From the NCBI GenBank assembly GCA_012729785.1, contig JAAYCL010000020.1, forward strand, positions 1-64,000: a DNA stretch of 64,000 nucleotides. The letters are read 5' to 3'. The stretch is from Chlamydiota bacterium (GTDB taxonomy: Bacteria; Auribacterota; Tritonobacteria; UBA1439). The position numbers were made by a program, and so were the translations under genes. Below are positions 1-7,712 of the stretch, in pieces. The notes under the pieces were generated by a model. The model made no database searches and had not been told where the DNA came from. It saw only the letters and a list, made by a program, of their open reading frames with translations. Positions within the stretch are counted from its first letter, which is position 1. Each line of letters begins with the position of its first letter.

Positions 1-2
1 CA

Positions 3-128
3 ATCCAGTGCTTCACTGATACTCAGCCCGGCTGGCAAGAGAAGAGCGTGGAAGTTCAGTGCAGGGGGGCAGGCCTTACTGGCAAGGTGTCTTTACGCTT
101 GCCTTCTGCCTACATAGGTGACCCCTAA
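3..128 (+). CDS. Possible 3' end of a gene entering from the left edge
   Basis: One frame is open from the window edge to a TAA at 126-128, giving 41 codons with a protein-like composition (it ends in PSAYIGDP). The other two plus frames meet stops, one of them early. No family is recognisable from so little sequence. The stretch is clearly less GC-rich than the genes that follow. It could be the tail of a real gene, possibly mobile, or chance. The bases left of the window would decide. Confidence 0.25.
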   Translation: MQCFTDTQPGWQEKSVEVQCRGAGLTGKVSLRLPSAYIGDP

Positions 129-293
129 GATTCTGCTAATGAGTTGGGCGGCATCAGCGGGGCTGCGGTGATGAACAGTCACGTTCGTCTTCAGGAGAAG
201 ATGCTCAGGGATCGCACGCTGGGAAGGTGCCTAGAGCGTATCTGCGATAAAGTGTATAGTTGAGATCTGACCCCTAGGGTTCCCCTAAGGTCA
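119..293. repeat. TGACCCCTA direct repeats and a hairpin at the gene end
   Basis: The bases TGACCCCTA occur at 119-127 and again at 268-276, and CCCCTAAG occurs at 122-129 and 282-289. The second site forms an imperfect inverted repeat over 268-293 that covers the stop codon of the minus-strand phosphoesterase. On the minus strand it can fold as CCTTAGGG / CCCTAGGG around a 3-base loop, but no T-run follows. The interval 129-290 has no supported gene and is lower in GC. An old insertion-sequence edge or an unorthodox 3' end hairpin are both possible. Confidence 0.35.
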
Positions 294-1697
294 GCGGCGC
301 TGGACCTTGATCGCTTCCTTGTCCATCGTGATGACGTGCCGGGTGCGGTCCGGTGAGAGGGCGGAGAGGCGGGAGACCGGGGGCATCGTGCCGGCCTCGA
401 CGATAACGAAATAGAACCAGGTCGTTCCATTCATCGCCGCGACGCAGGGGAATCTCCTCAGGATAAACGCCGCGAACCTGTCGATCCTGGGGACGCCCGC
501 CGCGAGAGGCCGGATCCCGGGCGTGATGCGTCCGTCCAGCCCCATCGAGTAGATCCCCACCGGCGAATCGGCCAGAAGGTACGCGTCGAACGCCCTCCAT
601 ATCGGGATCTCAACCCGCGCGGCCAGGGTGAGCGGATCGCCGTGCAGAAACGAGGTGGCGTTGAGTTGAATGTCGATGCCCTTGCGTGGGGTCGGGGCAG
701 GGGTGGGGGTGAGCGACGGGGAGAGATCGCGCAGCTCGAGGTCGAATTCGTTGGGTCCCGTGCGGTCGTACTGATGCAGTGCGGGGGAATAGGTTTTGGC
801 GCGGATCACGTTGTCCGCCGGGGAGAAGGTGTAGTAGCGGAGCCAGCCGTCTCCGCCGTTGGCATTAGTCTGGTAATTCTGCATGATCTGGTGGACCGGT
901 TTTCCGTTGACCAGGTCCGTTCTTCTTGCGACCGGCCAGAGGTGCCCGCATAGGACGAGCAGGATGTTGTCGTGCCGTTTGAGCAGGCTTTCCCAGAGGG
1001 AGTTCCCGCAGGTCGACCTGCGGCCGTCATTTTCCAGGAAGTCGTGCGTCACCACGATGACGTTGTGGTTCTTGTGCGCGCCGAGTACCGAGTCCGCCCA
1101 CGAGATCGGGAAACTATCCGCGCAGTACTCCATCCCCAGCACGAGGAACTCGTGCCCCCCCGCGGAGAAAAAGGCGTAGTTGTTCTGGTTGCTGTCGGGG
1201 GGGTAGTTTCCGCCGTAGTAGTCGAAAGGCCCGAACCTTCCGGGACCGAAATAGGTATTGAAGAATCTGTACTGGTAGTCCGGCGGCCCGTCGTGGTTGC
1301 CGGGCACGACCAGGTAGGGAACGATCCCGTCCAGCACGCGCATGCTGTTATCCGCGTTCTCCCACTGCGTGAGCGAGGTCGGGTAGTCGACGATGTCCCC
1401 GACGTGCACCACGAAGACGATGTTGAGCTCGTCCCGGTTGTCCTCGATCCAGCGGGTTTGCAGGGAGAAGGTGTCGGGGTAGAGGGCCGAGTAGTTCTGG
1501 GTGTCGGGGAGGACCACCACGGTGAAATCCTCGGGCGCGGAGGGCTGCGCCGACAGCGGGCACGGGACCGTGACGGAAAGGAGGATGCCGGCGGCGACGA
1601 GGGCGGAGAGACGGCTGCAGTCGAACCGTGCCTCGCGTGTCTGAAAGGCGCGGCGGTTCGTCTCCCGCCTGTCATGAAGACGCATACACCGCCCCAT
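291..1697 (-). CDS. Secreted calcineurin-like metallophosphoesterase
   Basis: The 468-residue protein has a charged N-region of about 30 residues, a hydrophobic export segment (about 30-48) ending in PLSAQ, then a calcineurin-like phosphoesterase domain. Visible metal-site motifs are PDTQN (64-68), GDIVD (100-104), GNHD (133-136), His218 and a terminal GH (251-252). These predict hydrolysis of an unidentified phosphate ester outside the cytoplasm. The first motif is PDTQ rather than DxH and the last is GHLW rather than GHxH, as in one secreted branch of the family. A linker of TP repeats (329-337) leads to a C-terminal beta-rich domain of unknown role. The chosen ATG has GGAGGG seven bases upstream; further in-frame ATGs lie upstream, near the promoter. 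The gene appears monocistronic and ends in a hairpin. Confidence 0.8.
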   Translation of the reverse strand: MGRCMRLHDRRETNRRAFQTREARFDCSRLSALVAAGILLSVTVPCPLSAQPSAPEDFTVVVLPDTQNYSALYPDTFSLQTRWIEDNRDELNIVFVVHVGDIVDYPTSLTQWENADNSMRVLDGIVPYLVVPGNHDGPPDYQYRFFNTYFGPGRFGPFDYYGGNYPPDSNQNNYAFFSAGGHEFLVLGMEYCADSFPISWADSVLGAHKNHNVIVVTHDFLENDGRRSTCGNSLWESLLKRHDNILLVLCGHLWPVARRTDLVNGKPVHQIMQNYQTNANGGDGWLRYYTFSPADNVIRAKTYSPALHQYDRTGPNEFDLELRDLSPSLTPTPAPTPRKGIDIQLNATSFLHGDPLTLAARVEIPIWRAFDAYLLADSPVGIYSMGLDGRITPGIRPLAAGVPRIDRFAAFILRRFPCVAAMNGTTWFYFVIVEAGTMPPVSRLSALSPDRTRHVITMDKEAIKVQRR

Positions 1698-1756
1698 GCC
1701 GCCACCCTCCGCCGGTTGCGCCGAGAAGCTCGCATCCCGCCGCATGCCAGGACGGT

Positions 1757-1785
1757 AGTGTAGCACGCCGCGGGCCCCAATTCAA
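1757..1785 (-). promoter_or_regulatory. Promoter of the phosphoesterase gene
   Basis: On the minus strand TTGAAT (1785-1780) is followed after 17 bases by TGC-extended TACACT (1762-1757). The predicted start near 1750 gives a leader of about 53 bases to the chosen ATG at 1697. Confidence 0.6.
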
Positions 1786-1928
1786 ACGGTGCGTGCGCCG
1801 GGGCGACGTTGACAATTCAAGCGCCCCCGGCACCCCCGGAGCGTGCGCGGATCGAAATCGATCCGATTCCGGCATCTCGCGGCCGAGCGCCATTTCGTTT
1901 CGACCCCGATTTCGATGCGTCCGACCGC

Positions 1929-2900
1929 TCAGGGGGCTATCGTGACGGAGGTCGAACCGAGCGGTCCGCCCGAGACGATCACCAGGTCGCCGGGGGTGAG
2001 GAACCGTCCGCTCCGCCCAGCCATCCCGATCAAAAGGGAGAGCCTCGCGAACCGGTCGATTCCGAGCAGATCCGCGAGCGTTCGTTTCCATTTCGGCACC
2101 CGCAGCGCCACGCCTTCGGGCGTTCCGGTGAGCACCAGGTCCCCCGCGCCCGGGAGGTCGTCGGGGAAACGGGCGGCGATGCCGCGCAGCATCTGCCTCG
2201 GCGTGTAGAGGAGGCGGGCGGTCGTCTCCCGCTGCCGCACTTCGCCGTTCACCTCAGCGGTGAGCGTCACGCACGGGACCGCGTCGAGGGTCGGCGCGTC
2301 GGGGACCCAGATCCACGGTCCGACCGGCAGGAAGCCGGGGAAGCTTTTCGACGCGCCCCAGTAGTCGTCCCGGTCGGGCCGGCCCTCTCCCAGCGCCGCG
2401 ACGGAGCGGGCGGAGAGGTCGTTGGCGACGAAAAAGCCGATCCGCGGGGCGTAGGACGGCTCCTCGATCCTCCGCCAGTCCACCTCCTCCAGCAAGACGA
2501 AGGCGAGTTCAGCCTCGTAGTCGAGCAGCGCCGGGAGATCCTTGATCCTTCTCGCCGCCTCCCGCCCGAGCCCCGGCTCGAGCTGATCGAGCGCCTCGAC
2601 GAGCAGGGGCATGGACGGTACGCGCACCGGCAGCCCCTCCGCGTTGAGCGATCCGGGGCTCTTTTTGAAGATGGGGGGCTGCGCCTCCGCGTCGGTGCGC
2701 GCGCCGGTCTCCCCGGCGTGGCCGGCGTAGGAGAGACCGATACCGTAGATTCGCGCCGGGCAAAGCGCGGCGGGCAGGAGGCGGCCGTGGCGCGCGTCGA
2801 TATCGATGCAGCCGATCGCGGGGGGGCGCGCGGGGGGCGTCGCGCACCCCGCGGCGAACGCCGCCACGGCGACCGTCGCTGTACGCATCGCGCCGCGCAC
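1929..2900 (-). CDS. Fumarylacetoacetate hydrolase family protein with lipoprotein-type signal
   Basis: The domain is that of the fumarylacetoacetase (FAH) superfamily, whose members cleave or isomerise beta-diketo and oxo-acid substrates using a bound divalent metal. Recognisable blocks are IYGIGLSYAGHAGE near the start, KSPGSL, DYEAELA (acidic metal ligands), ANDLSAR, KSFPGFLPVGPW and LTGTPEG. The true substrate is not evident. A GTG start at 2900 has GGGAGGG seven bases upstream; an ATG at 2888 is the alternative. Either way the N-terminus is hydrophobic and ends in AAGC, a plausible lipobox, so the protein may be an exported lipoprotein. That is unusual, because the family is normally cytoplasmic. 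Upstream minus-strand sequence shows no clear promoter. Confidence 0.75.
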   Translation of the reverse strand: MRGAMRTATVAVAAFAAGCATPPARPPAIGCIDIDARHGRLLPAALCPARIYGIGLSYAGHAGETGARTDAEAQPPIFKKSPGSLNAEGLPVRVPSMPLLVEALDQLEPGLGREAARRIKDLPALLDYEAELAFVLLEEVDWRRIEEPSYAPRIGFFVANDLSARSVAALGEGRPDRDDYWGASKSFPGFLPVGPWIWVPDAPTLDAVPCVTLTAEVNGEVRQRETTARLLYTPRQMLRGIAARFPDDLPGAGDLVLTGTPEGVALRVPKWKRTLADLLGIDRFARLSLLIGMAGRSGRFLTPGDLVIVSGGPLGSTSVTIAP

Positions 2901-3023
2901 CGGCCATCCCTCCCGTTTGAGTCCGTTGCCGCGGGGAGAAGGGGCGGGCCCGAAATCCCGCGACGGGTCCCGTTTCGCCCGCGCGCCCCGGCTGGGACGG
3001 GGCGTGCGGCGCCTCCCCAATTA

Positions 3024-3032
3024 TGGTATCAT
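3024..3032 (+). promoter_or_regulatory. Extended -10 upstream of the small-protein gene
   Basis: TGG-TATCAT resembles the extended -10 elements seen elsewhere in the window. It would start transcription near 3039, about 36 bases before the 67-residue gene. There is no convincing -35. Confidence 0.4.
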
Positions 3033-3074
3033 CTCCCGTGTGACAAGGAAAACAGGCTGCAAGGGGGGCGGGCG

Positions 3075-3278
3075 ATGCAGATCGTGACGCGATTCCACAA
3101 AAAGCTGTGCACGTTGAAGAAGCAGGATGTGAAGGTAAACTACGAGGGGGTGCGGGAGCGCGGCAACCCGAACGTGAACTGGCAGCCGACGGAGTGTCTC
3201 GGACTCACCGAGGAGTGCGTCGAGGCGAAATGCAGGTTCACGAAGAAGCCGGGGGCGAACAAAAACTACCTGCGGTGA
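3075..3278 (+). CDS. Small basic four-cysteine protein, unknown function
   Basis: This 67-residue protein is Lys/Arg-rich and has four cysteines (12, 41, 48, 53). The last three fall in a compact C-terminal segment (TECLGLTEECVEAKC), which could bind a metal or form disulfides. There is no signal peptide or membrane segment. A G-rich Shine-Dalgarno-like stretch precedes the ATG and an extended -10 lies about 45 bases upstream. The reading frame stays open far upstream, but that extension overlaps the antisense of the FAH-family gene and lacks a sensible start. No family is recognised. Confidence 0.55.
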   Translation: MQIVTRFHKKLCTLKKQDVKVNYEGVRERGNPNVNWQPTECLGLTEECVEAKCRFTKKPGANKNYLR

Positions 3279-3384
3279 CAAGGGGCCGTCCCCCCCGTCT
3301 CTCGCGGGAGGCGGGCGCGGGCGGGTCGCACGGACGCCGCACAACGGAGCCGCGCCTGCAGCGCGGCGAAAGGGGTACGGGCAG

Positions 3385-3564
3385 ATGAAATCGCTCGCGA
3401 TCGCGTTCATCCTCGCCGGCGCCGTGCTGGCGGGCGGCTGCCGGACCGTGAGCCTGTGCAAGTCGGTGGCGCACAACCAGTACAAGACCGTCCAGGGTGT
3501 CAGATACTCCGACAGTCTCGTCACGGACGACGGGAAATCGCGCCTGACGAGGACCATCGAGTGA
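3385..3564 (+). CDS. Small lipoprotein (59 aa)
   Basis: The sequence begins MKSLAIAFILAGAVLAGGC, a textbook lipoprotein signal with an LAGGC lipobox, so Cys19 should be lipidated and the mature 41-residue peptide anchored in the envelope. The mature part is polar (QYKTVQGVRYSDSLVTDDGK) and has no recognised domain. It lies between the four-cysteine protein and purH, 17 bases before the purH start, and is probably cotranscribed with purH. It resembles the small entericidin-like or Lpp-like lipoproteins only in architecture. Confidence 0.6.
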   Translation: MKSLAIAFILAGAVLAGGCRTVSLCKSVAHNQYKTVQGVRYSDSLVTDDGKSRLTRTIE

Positions 3565-3581
3565 ACGGGGAGAGGCCGTCG

Positions 3582-5147
3582 ATGCGTCCGGTGCGCCGCG
3601 CGCTCATAAGCGTCCATGACAAGCGGGGCGTCGCAGAGTTCGCGCGCGGCCTCGCCGGACTCGGTGTCTCCGTCATCTCCACCGGCGGGACCGCCCGGCA
3701 CCTGCGCGCCGCGGGCGTTTGTGTCACGGAGGTGTCCGATTTTACGGGCGTTGCGGAGACGCTCGGCGGGCGCGTGAAGACCCTGCATCCGAAGCTGCAC
3801 GCGGGGATACTCGCCTGCAGGGACAGCGAGGCGCACCGCCTCGAGATGGAGCGCGCGGGGTGGAAGTCGATCGACCTCGTGGCGGTCAACCTTCCCCCGG
3901 CGCCGCCCGCGGAGGGGATCGACCTCCACGCCCTGCTCGAAACCGTTGACATCGGCGGCCCGGCGCTCCTGCGGGCCGCGGCGAAGAACTGCCGCGACGT
4001 GGTTGTGGTCTGCTCCCCGGCGCGGTACGGCATCGTGCTCGAGGAGCTCGTTGCGGGAGACGGCACGGTGCCGGACGGGTTGCGGGTGCGGCTGGCGCGC
4101 GAGGCGTTCGAGGCGACCGCCTGCTACGACGCCAGGGTGCAGCGCCTGCTGTACCGGCACACCTCCCCCGCCGCGCACGCCTTCCCGCTCGAGCTTTCGT
4201 TCGACAGCGCCAAGAAGGAGGAGCTTCGCTACGGCGAGAATCCGCACCAGCGGGCCGCGATCTACCGGCTGCTCTCCTGCGGCGAGCCGTCGGCGGCGGA
4301 GGGGACCCTGCTCTGCGGCAAGGCGCTCTCCTACAACAACTACGTGGATCTCGACGCCGCGCTGGAGATCGTGAAGGAGTTCCAGACGCCCGCCTGCGCG
4401 ATCGTCAAGCACGGCAATCCGTGCGGAGTCGCGATCGCGGAGCGGCTGCTGGAGGCGTACCGGAGGGCGCGGGCGACGGATCCGGAGTCGGCGTTCGGCG
4501 GCATCGTCGGTTTCGGAGGCGAGGTGGACGAGGAGCTCGCGGCGGAGCTCGCCTCGACGTTCCTGGAGTGCGTCGTCGCGCCGTCGTTCACCGCCGCGGC
4601 GCGCCGGGCGCTGGGGGAGAAGAAAAACCTCCGCCTCCTCGAGGTGCCCTCCCTGGCCGGGTGGACCGGCAGGCACGCGGCCGGGGATGCGGGGTTTGAG
4701 GTGCGCTCGATCACCGGCGGCCTGCTCCTGCAGGATCGGGACACCGGCTCGGTGGGCCTGGGGGACCTCCGGCAGGTGACGGAGGCCAGGCCGACGATCG
4801 CGGAGTCGCGCTCGATCCTCTTCGCATGGGCCGTCGTGAGGCATGTCCGGTCGAACGCGATCGTGATCGCCGGGGACGGCGAGACCGTGGGGATCGGCGC
4901 GGGGCAGATGAGCAGGGTGGACGCCGCGCGGCTCGCCATACTCAAGGCCCGGAAACCGATCGCCGGGTGCGTGGCCGCCTCGGACGGTTTCTTCCCGTTC
5001 CGTGACGCCGTGGACGAGCTGGCGCGCGCGGGGGTGCGGACGCTCGTGCAGCCGGGCGGCTCCCGGATGGACCCGGAGGTCATCAAGGCCTGCGACGAGC
5101 TCGGGGTGGCGATGGTGTTCACGGGGATGCGGTGCTTCAGACACTGA
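3582..5147 (+). CDS. purH: Bifunctional AICAR transformylase / IMP cyclohydrolase
   Basis: PurH performs the last two steps of purine synthesis: formyl transfer from 10-formyl-THF to AICAR, then ring closure to IMP in the cytoplasm. The 521-residue length is normal. The N-terminal cyclohydrolase (about 1-200) has ISVHDKRG, STGGTARHL, GRVKTLHPKLHAGIL and DIGGPALLRAAAKN. The C-terminal transformylase has RYGENPHQ, the catalytic KHGNPCG (Lys276-His277) and SDGFFPFRD. One oddity is VNLPPAPP where most homologues read VNLYPF. GGGGAGAGG precedes the ATG. It heads a run with tsaC, rpiB and glyA, and glyA supplies the one-carbon units that PurH consumes. Confidence 0.95.
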   Translation: MRPVRRALISVHDKRGVAEFARGLAGLGVSVISTGGTARHLRAAGVCVTEVSDFTGVAETLGGRVKTLHPKLHAGILACRDSEAHRLEMERAGWKSIDLVAVNLPPAPPAEGIDLHALLETVDIGGPALLRAAAKNCRDVVVVCSPARYGIVLEELVAGDGTVPDGLRVRLAREAFEATACYDARVQRLLYRHTSPAAHAFPLELSFDSAKKEELRYGENPHQRAAIYRLLSCGEPSAAEGTLLCGKALSYNNYVDLDAALEIVKEFQTPACAIVKHGNPCGVAIAERLLEAYRRARATDPESAFGGIVGFGGEVDEELAAELASTFLECVVAPSFTAAARRALGEKKNLRLLEVPSLAGWTGRHAAGDAGFEVRSITGGLLLQDRDTGSVGLGDLRQVTEARPTIAESRSILFAWAVVRHVRSNAIVIAGDGETVGIGAGQMSRVDAARLAILKARKPIAGCVAASDGFFPFRDAVDELARAGVRTLVQPGGSRMDPEVIKACDELGVAMVFTGMRCFRH

Positions 5148-5173
5148 ATTCCAAGGCCGGACGGGGCGCGGGG

Positions 5174-5854
5174 ATGACCGCGACGAGGATCATCGAACTC
5201 TCCGGCGGCGCGTCGGATGCGGAAGCCCTCGCCGAGGCGGCGGCGGCGCTCGGGGAAGGCAAGACGGTCGTGTTCCCGACGGAGACCGTCTACGGGCTCG
5301 GGTGCTGCGCGTCGATGCCGGAGGCGGTGCGCCGCGTCTACGAGATCAAGGGGCGGGCGTGGGGGAAGCCGCTCGCCGCGTATGTCGTCTCCGTCGCGGA
5401 GGCGGTCCGCTACGGGGTCGTCTTCTCCGAGGAGGCGCGCCGGCTTGCGGAACGATTCTGGCCGGGCCCGCTGACGCTGCTCCTCCCGGACGCCGGAGGA
5501 AACCGCGTCGGCTTCCGCTGCCCCGGCGATCCCCGGGCGCTCGCCCTGATCCGGCGGGCGGGCGTGCCGGTGGCGGGAACGAGCGCGAACAGGAGCGGGG
5601 AGGCGCCGCCGGCGGACGGGGCCGAGGCGGTGCGCCTGATGGACGGACTCGCCGACCTGGTGCTGGCGGCGGGACCCGCGCGCCTCGGACGGGAGTCCTC
5701 GATCGTCGATCTCGCGGGGCCGGAACCCCGCTTGGTCCGGGAGGGGGCGGTCGGGTGTGGTGAGATCGAGGAGGCGCTGGGACGGCCGCTCCTGCGCGGG
5801 GACGCGGACGATCGCGCCGGGGCGGCGGGGCGACGGCGAAAGGGCAGGGCATGA
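5174..5854 (+). CDS. tsaC: L-threonylcarbamoyladenylate synthase (TsaC/Sua5 family)
   Basis: The enzyme makes threonylcarbamoyl-AMP from threonine, bicarbonate and ATP, the first step of the universal t6A37 modification of ANN-decoding tRNAs. The YrdC fold is evident from FPTETVYGLG (34-43), the Lys59/Arg61/Lys65 triad in KGRAWGKPL, FWPGPLT and GTSANRSG. At 226 residues it is the short form without the full Sua5 C-terminal domain, though it extends slightly beyond YrdC. The ATG at 5174 is preceded by GGACGGGGCGCGGGG, and an earlier in-frame ATG overlaps purH. Its last codons overlap rpiB by four bases (ATGA), indicating translational coupling. Confidence 0.92.
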   Translation: MTATRIIELSGGASDAEALAEAAAALGEGKTVVFPTETVYGLGCCASMPEAVRRVYEIKGRAWGKPLAAYVVSVAEAVRYGVVFSEEARRLAERFWPGPLTLLLPDAGGNRVGFRCPGDPRALALIRRAGVPVAGTSANRSGEAPPADGAEAVRLMDGLADLVLAAGPARLGRESSIVDLAGPEPRLVREGAVGCGEIEEALGRPLLRGDADDRAGAAGRRRKGRA

Positions 5855-6303
5855 GGATTTCGCTCGGGAGCGATCACGGGGGGTACGAGGTGAAGGAGGC
5901 GCTGAAACGGCGCCTCGGGGAAGCGGGGCACACGGTAATCGATTTCGGCTGCGCCGGGACCGACCCGGCGGACTATCCCGAGTACGGCGCGCGCGCCGCG
6001 CGGGCGGTCGCATCAGGCGACTGCGCGCGGGGGATCCTCGTCTGCAAGAGCGGGATCGGGATGTCGATGGTGGGCAACAAGATCCCAGGGGTGCGCGCGG
6101 CGTTGTGCCTCGACGAGGAGATGGCCGAGTCGAGCAGGCGGCACAACGATGCGAACGTGCTCGCCCTCGCGGCGAACCGTACCGGCCCCGCGGAGGCGAT
6201 CAGGATCGCGGAGCGGTGGCTCGCGGCGCCGTTCGAGGGGGGCCGCCACGCGCGGCGCGTGGCGGCGATGACGGGGCTGGAGAAGGAGCGGTGCGGTCGC
6301 TGA
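5851..6303 (+). CDS. rpiB: Ribose-5-phosphate isomerase B
   Basis: RpiB interconverts ribulose 5-phosphate and ribose 5-phosphate in the pentose phosphate pathway and so feeds PRPP and purine synthesis next door. The 150-residue length and the SDHGGYEVK start (Asp8, His9) are typical, and Cys65 sits at the position of the catalytic cysteine. The surrounding motif is CKSGIGMSMVGNK where the best-known enzymes read CGTGIGMSIAANK, so this is a variant anion-binding loop. SSRRHNDANVL carries the conserved His and Asn. The start overlaps the tsaC stop. A related aldose-phosphate isomerase of the LacAB/RpiB family is the alternative. Confidence 0.88.
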   Translation: MRISLGSDHGGYEVKEALKRRLGEAGHTVIDFGCAGTDPADYPEYGARAARAVASGDCARGILVCKSGIGMSMVGNKIPGVRAALCLDEEMAESSRRHNDANVLALAANRTGPAEAIRIAERWLAAPFEGGRHARRVAAMTGLEKERCGR

Positions 6304-6442
6304 CAGGCGCCCGCCTCGCGCGCCGCCGGGCGGGGATAGACGCGGATCGAGAAGGGGATAACGTTCCCGCGCATCGGGAGGCGTTCGTCGGCCGTGCGGG
6401 CGGAGAGGCGCCGCAGGGCGGGGACGGGACGGGAGGGGAGAC

Positions 6443-7699
6443 GTGCGACTGGAGAACCTGAGAAGAACCGACCCCGAGGTGTGCGACGCGGTCGAGAACG
6501 AGATGCGGCGGCAGTCCGACGAGATCGAGCTGATCGCCTCGGAGAACTTCACGAGCGCCGCGGTGCTGGAGGCGGCCGGCTCGGTGCTGACGAACAAGTA
6601 CGCCGAGGGGTACCCGGCGCAGCGATACTACGACGGCTGCGAGAACGTGGATCGCGTCGAGGAGCTCGCCCGTGCACGTGCAATCGCGCTCTTCGGCGCC
6701 GAGCATGCGAACGTCCAGCCGCACTCGGGCACGCAGGCGAATATGGCGGTCTACTTCACCGTGCTCTCCCCCGGGGACGCGATCCTCTCCATGGACCTCG
6801 CCCACGGCGGGCACCTCTCGATGGGGCACCGGGTCAACTTCTCGGGCAGGCTGTACCGGATCCACTCGTACGGGGTGCGCCGGGACACCGAGCGGATAGA
6901 CTACGAAGAGGTCGCGCGGCTGGCCGCCGCCGTGAAACCGAAACTCCTGATCGCGGGGGCGAGCGCCTATCCGCGGCTGATCGACTACGCCCGCTTCGCC
7001 GAGATCGCGCGCGGTTCGGGCGCGCTGCTGATGGTGGACATGGCGCACGTGGCGGGACTCGTGGCGGCGGGGTGCCACCCGTCGCCGGTCCCCCACGCGG
7101 ACTTCGTGACCAGCACGACGCACAAGACGCTCCGCGGGCCGCGGGGCGGGCTGGTGCTGTGCCGCGCCCGTTTCGCCCGCGATCTCGATCGCGCGGTCTT
7201 CCCGGGCATGCAGGGCGGCCCGCTGATGCACCTGATCGCCGCCAAGGCCGTGGCGCTGAAGGAGGCGCAGGGAGAGGCGTTCGCCGCCTACCAGCGGCAG
7301 GTCGTCAAGAACGCGGCGGCGCTCGCCGCGGCGCTCGCCTCCCGTGGCTTCAGGATCGTCTCCGGGGGCACCGACAATCACCTGATGCTGGTGGACCTCA
7401 CCCCGCGGGGCCTCACCGGGAAGGAGGCCTCGGACGCCCTCCACGCGGGCGGGATCACGGTCAACAAGAACATGATCCCGTTCGACACGCGCACGCCGTT
7501 CGTCACGAGCGGAATCAGGATCGGGACGCCGGCGGTCACGACGCGCGGGATGCGGGAGGGGGAGATGGAGCGCATCGCGGAACTGATCGAGCGGGCGTTG
7601 CAGGGGATCGGCGATCCGGCCGCGGCGGTCGCGGTGCGGAAAAGGGTCGCGGCACTGTGCGGTGCGTTTCCGCTGCCGTACGGCGGGAAGCGGGGGTGA
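6443..7699 (+). CDS. glyA: Serine hydroxymethyltransferase
   Basis: GlyA is a PLP enzyme that converts serine and THF to glycine and methylene-THF, the main cytoplasmic source of one-carbon units. All landmarks are present: [34 protein letters not shown], the PLP-binding Lys228 in [13 protein letters not shown], and FPGMQGGP. The length of 418 is normal. It starts with GTG six bases after GGGAGGGG. The 139-base gap from rpiB shows no clear promoter, so readthrough from the purH run is likely. Confidence 0.96.
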   Translation: MRLENLRRTDPEVCDAVENEMRRQSDEIELIASENFTSAAVLEAAGSVLTNKYAEGYPAQRYYDGCENVDRVEELARARAIALFGAEHANVQPHSGTQANMAVYFTVLSPGDAILSMDLAHGGHLSMGHRVNFSGRLYRIHSYGVRRDTERIDYEEVARLAAAVKPKLLIAGASAYPRLIDYARFAEIARGSGALLMVDMAHVAGLVAAGCHPSPVPHADFVTSTTHKTLRGPRGGLVLCRARFARDLDRAVFPGMQGGPLMHLIAAKAVALKEAQGEAFAAYQRQVVKNAAALAAALASRGFRIVSGGTDNHLMLVDLTPRGLTGKEASDALHAGGITVNKNMIPFDTRTPFVTSGIRIGTPAVTTRGMREGEMERIAELIERALQGIGDPAAAVAVRKRVAALCGAFPLPYGGKRG

Positions 7700-7712
7700 C
7701 GGAGGGACGGCC

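Noticed and set aside
6304-6442. A separate promoter for glyA
   Set aside because: No pair of boxes at acceptable spacing was visible in the 139-base gap.
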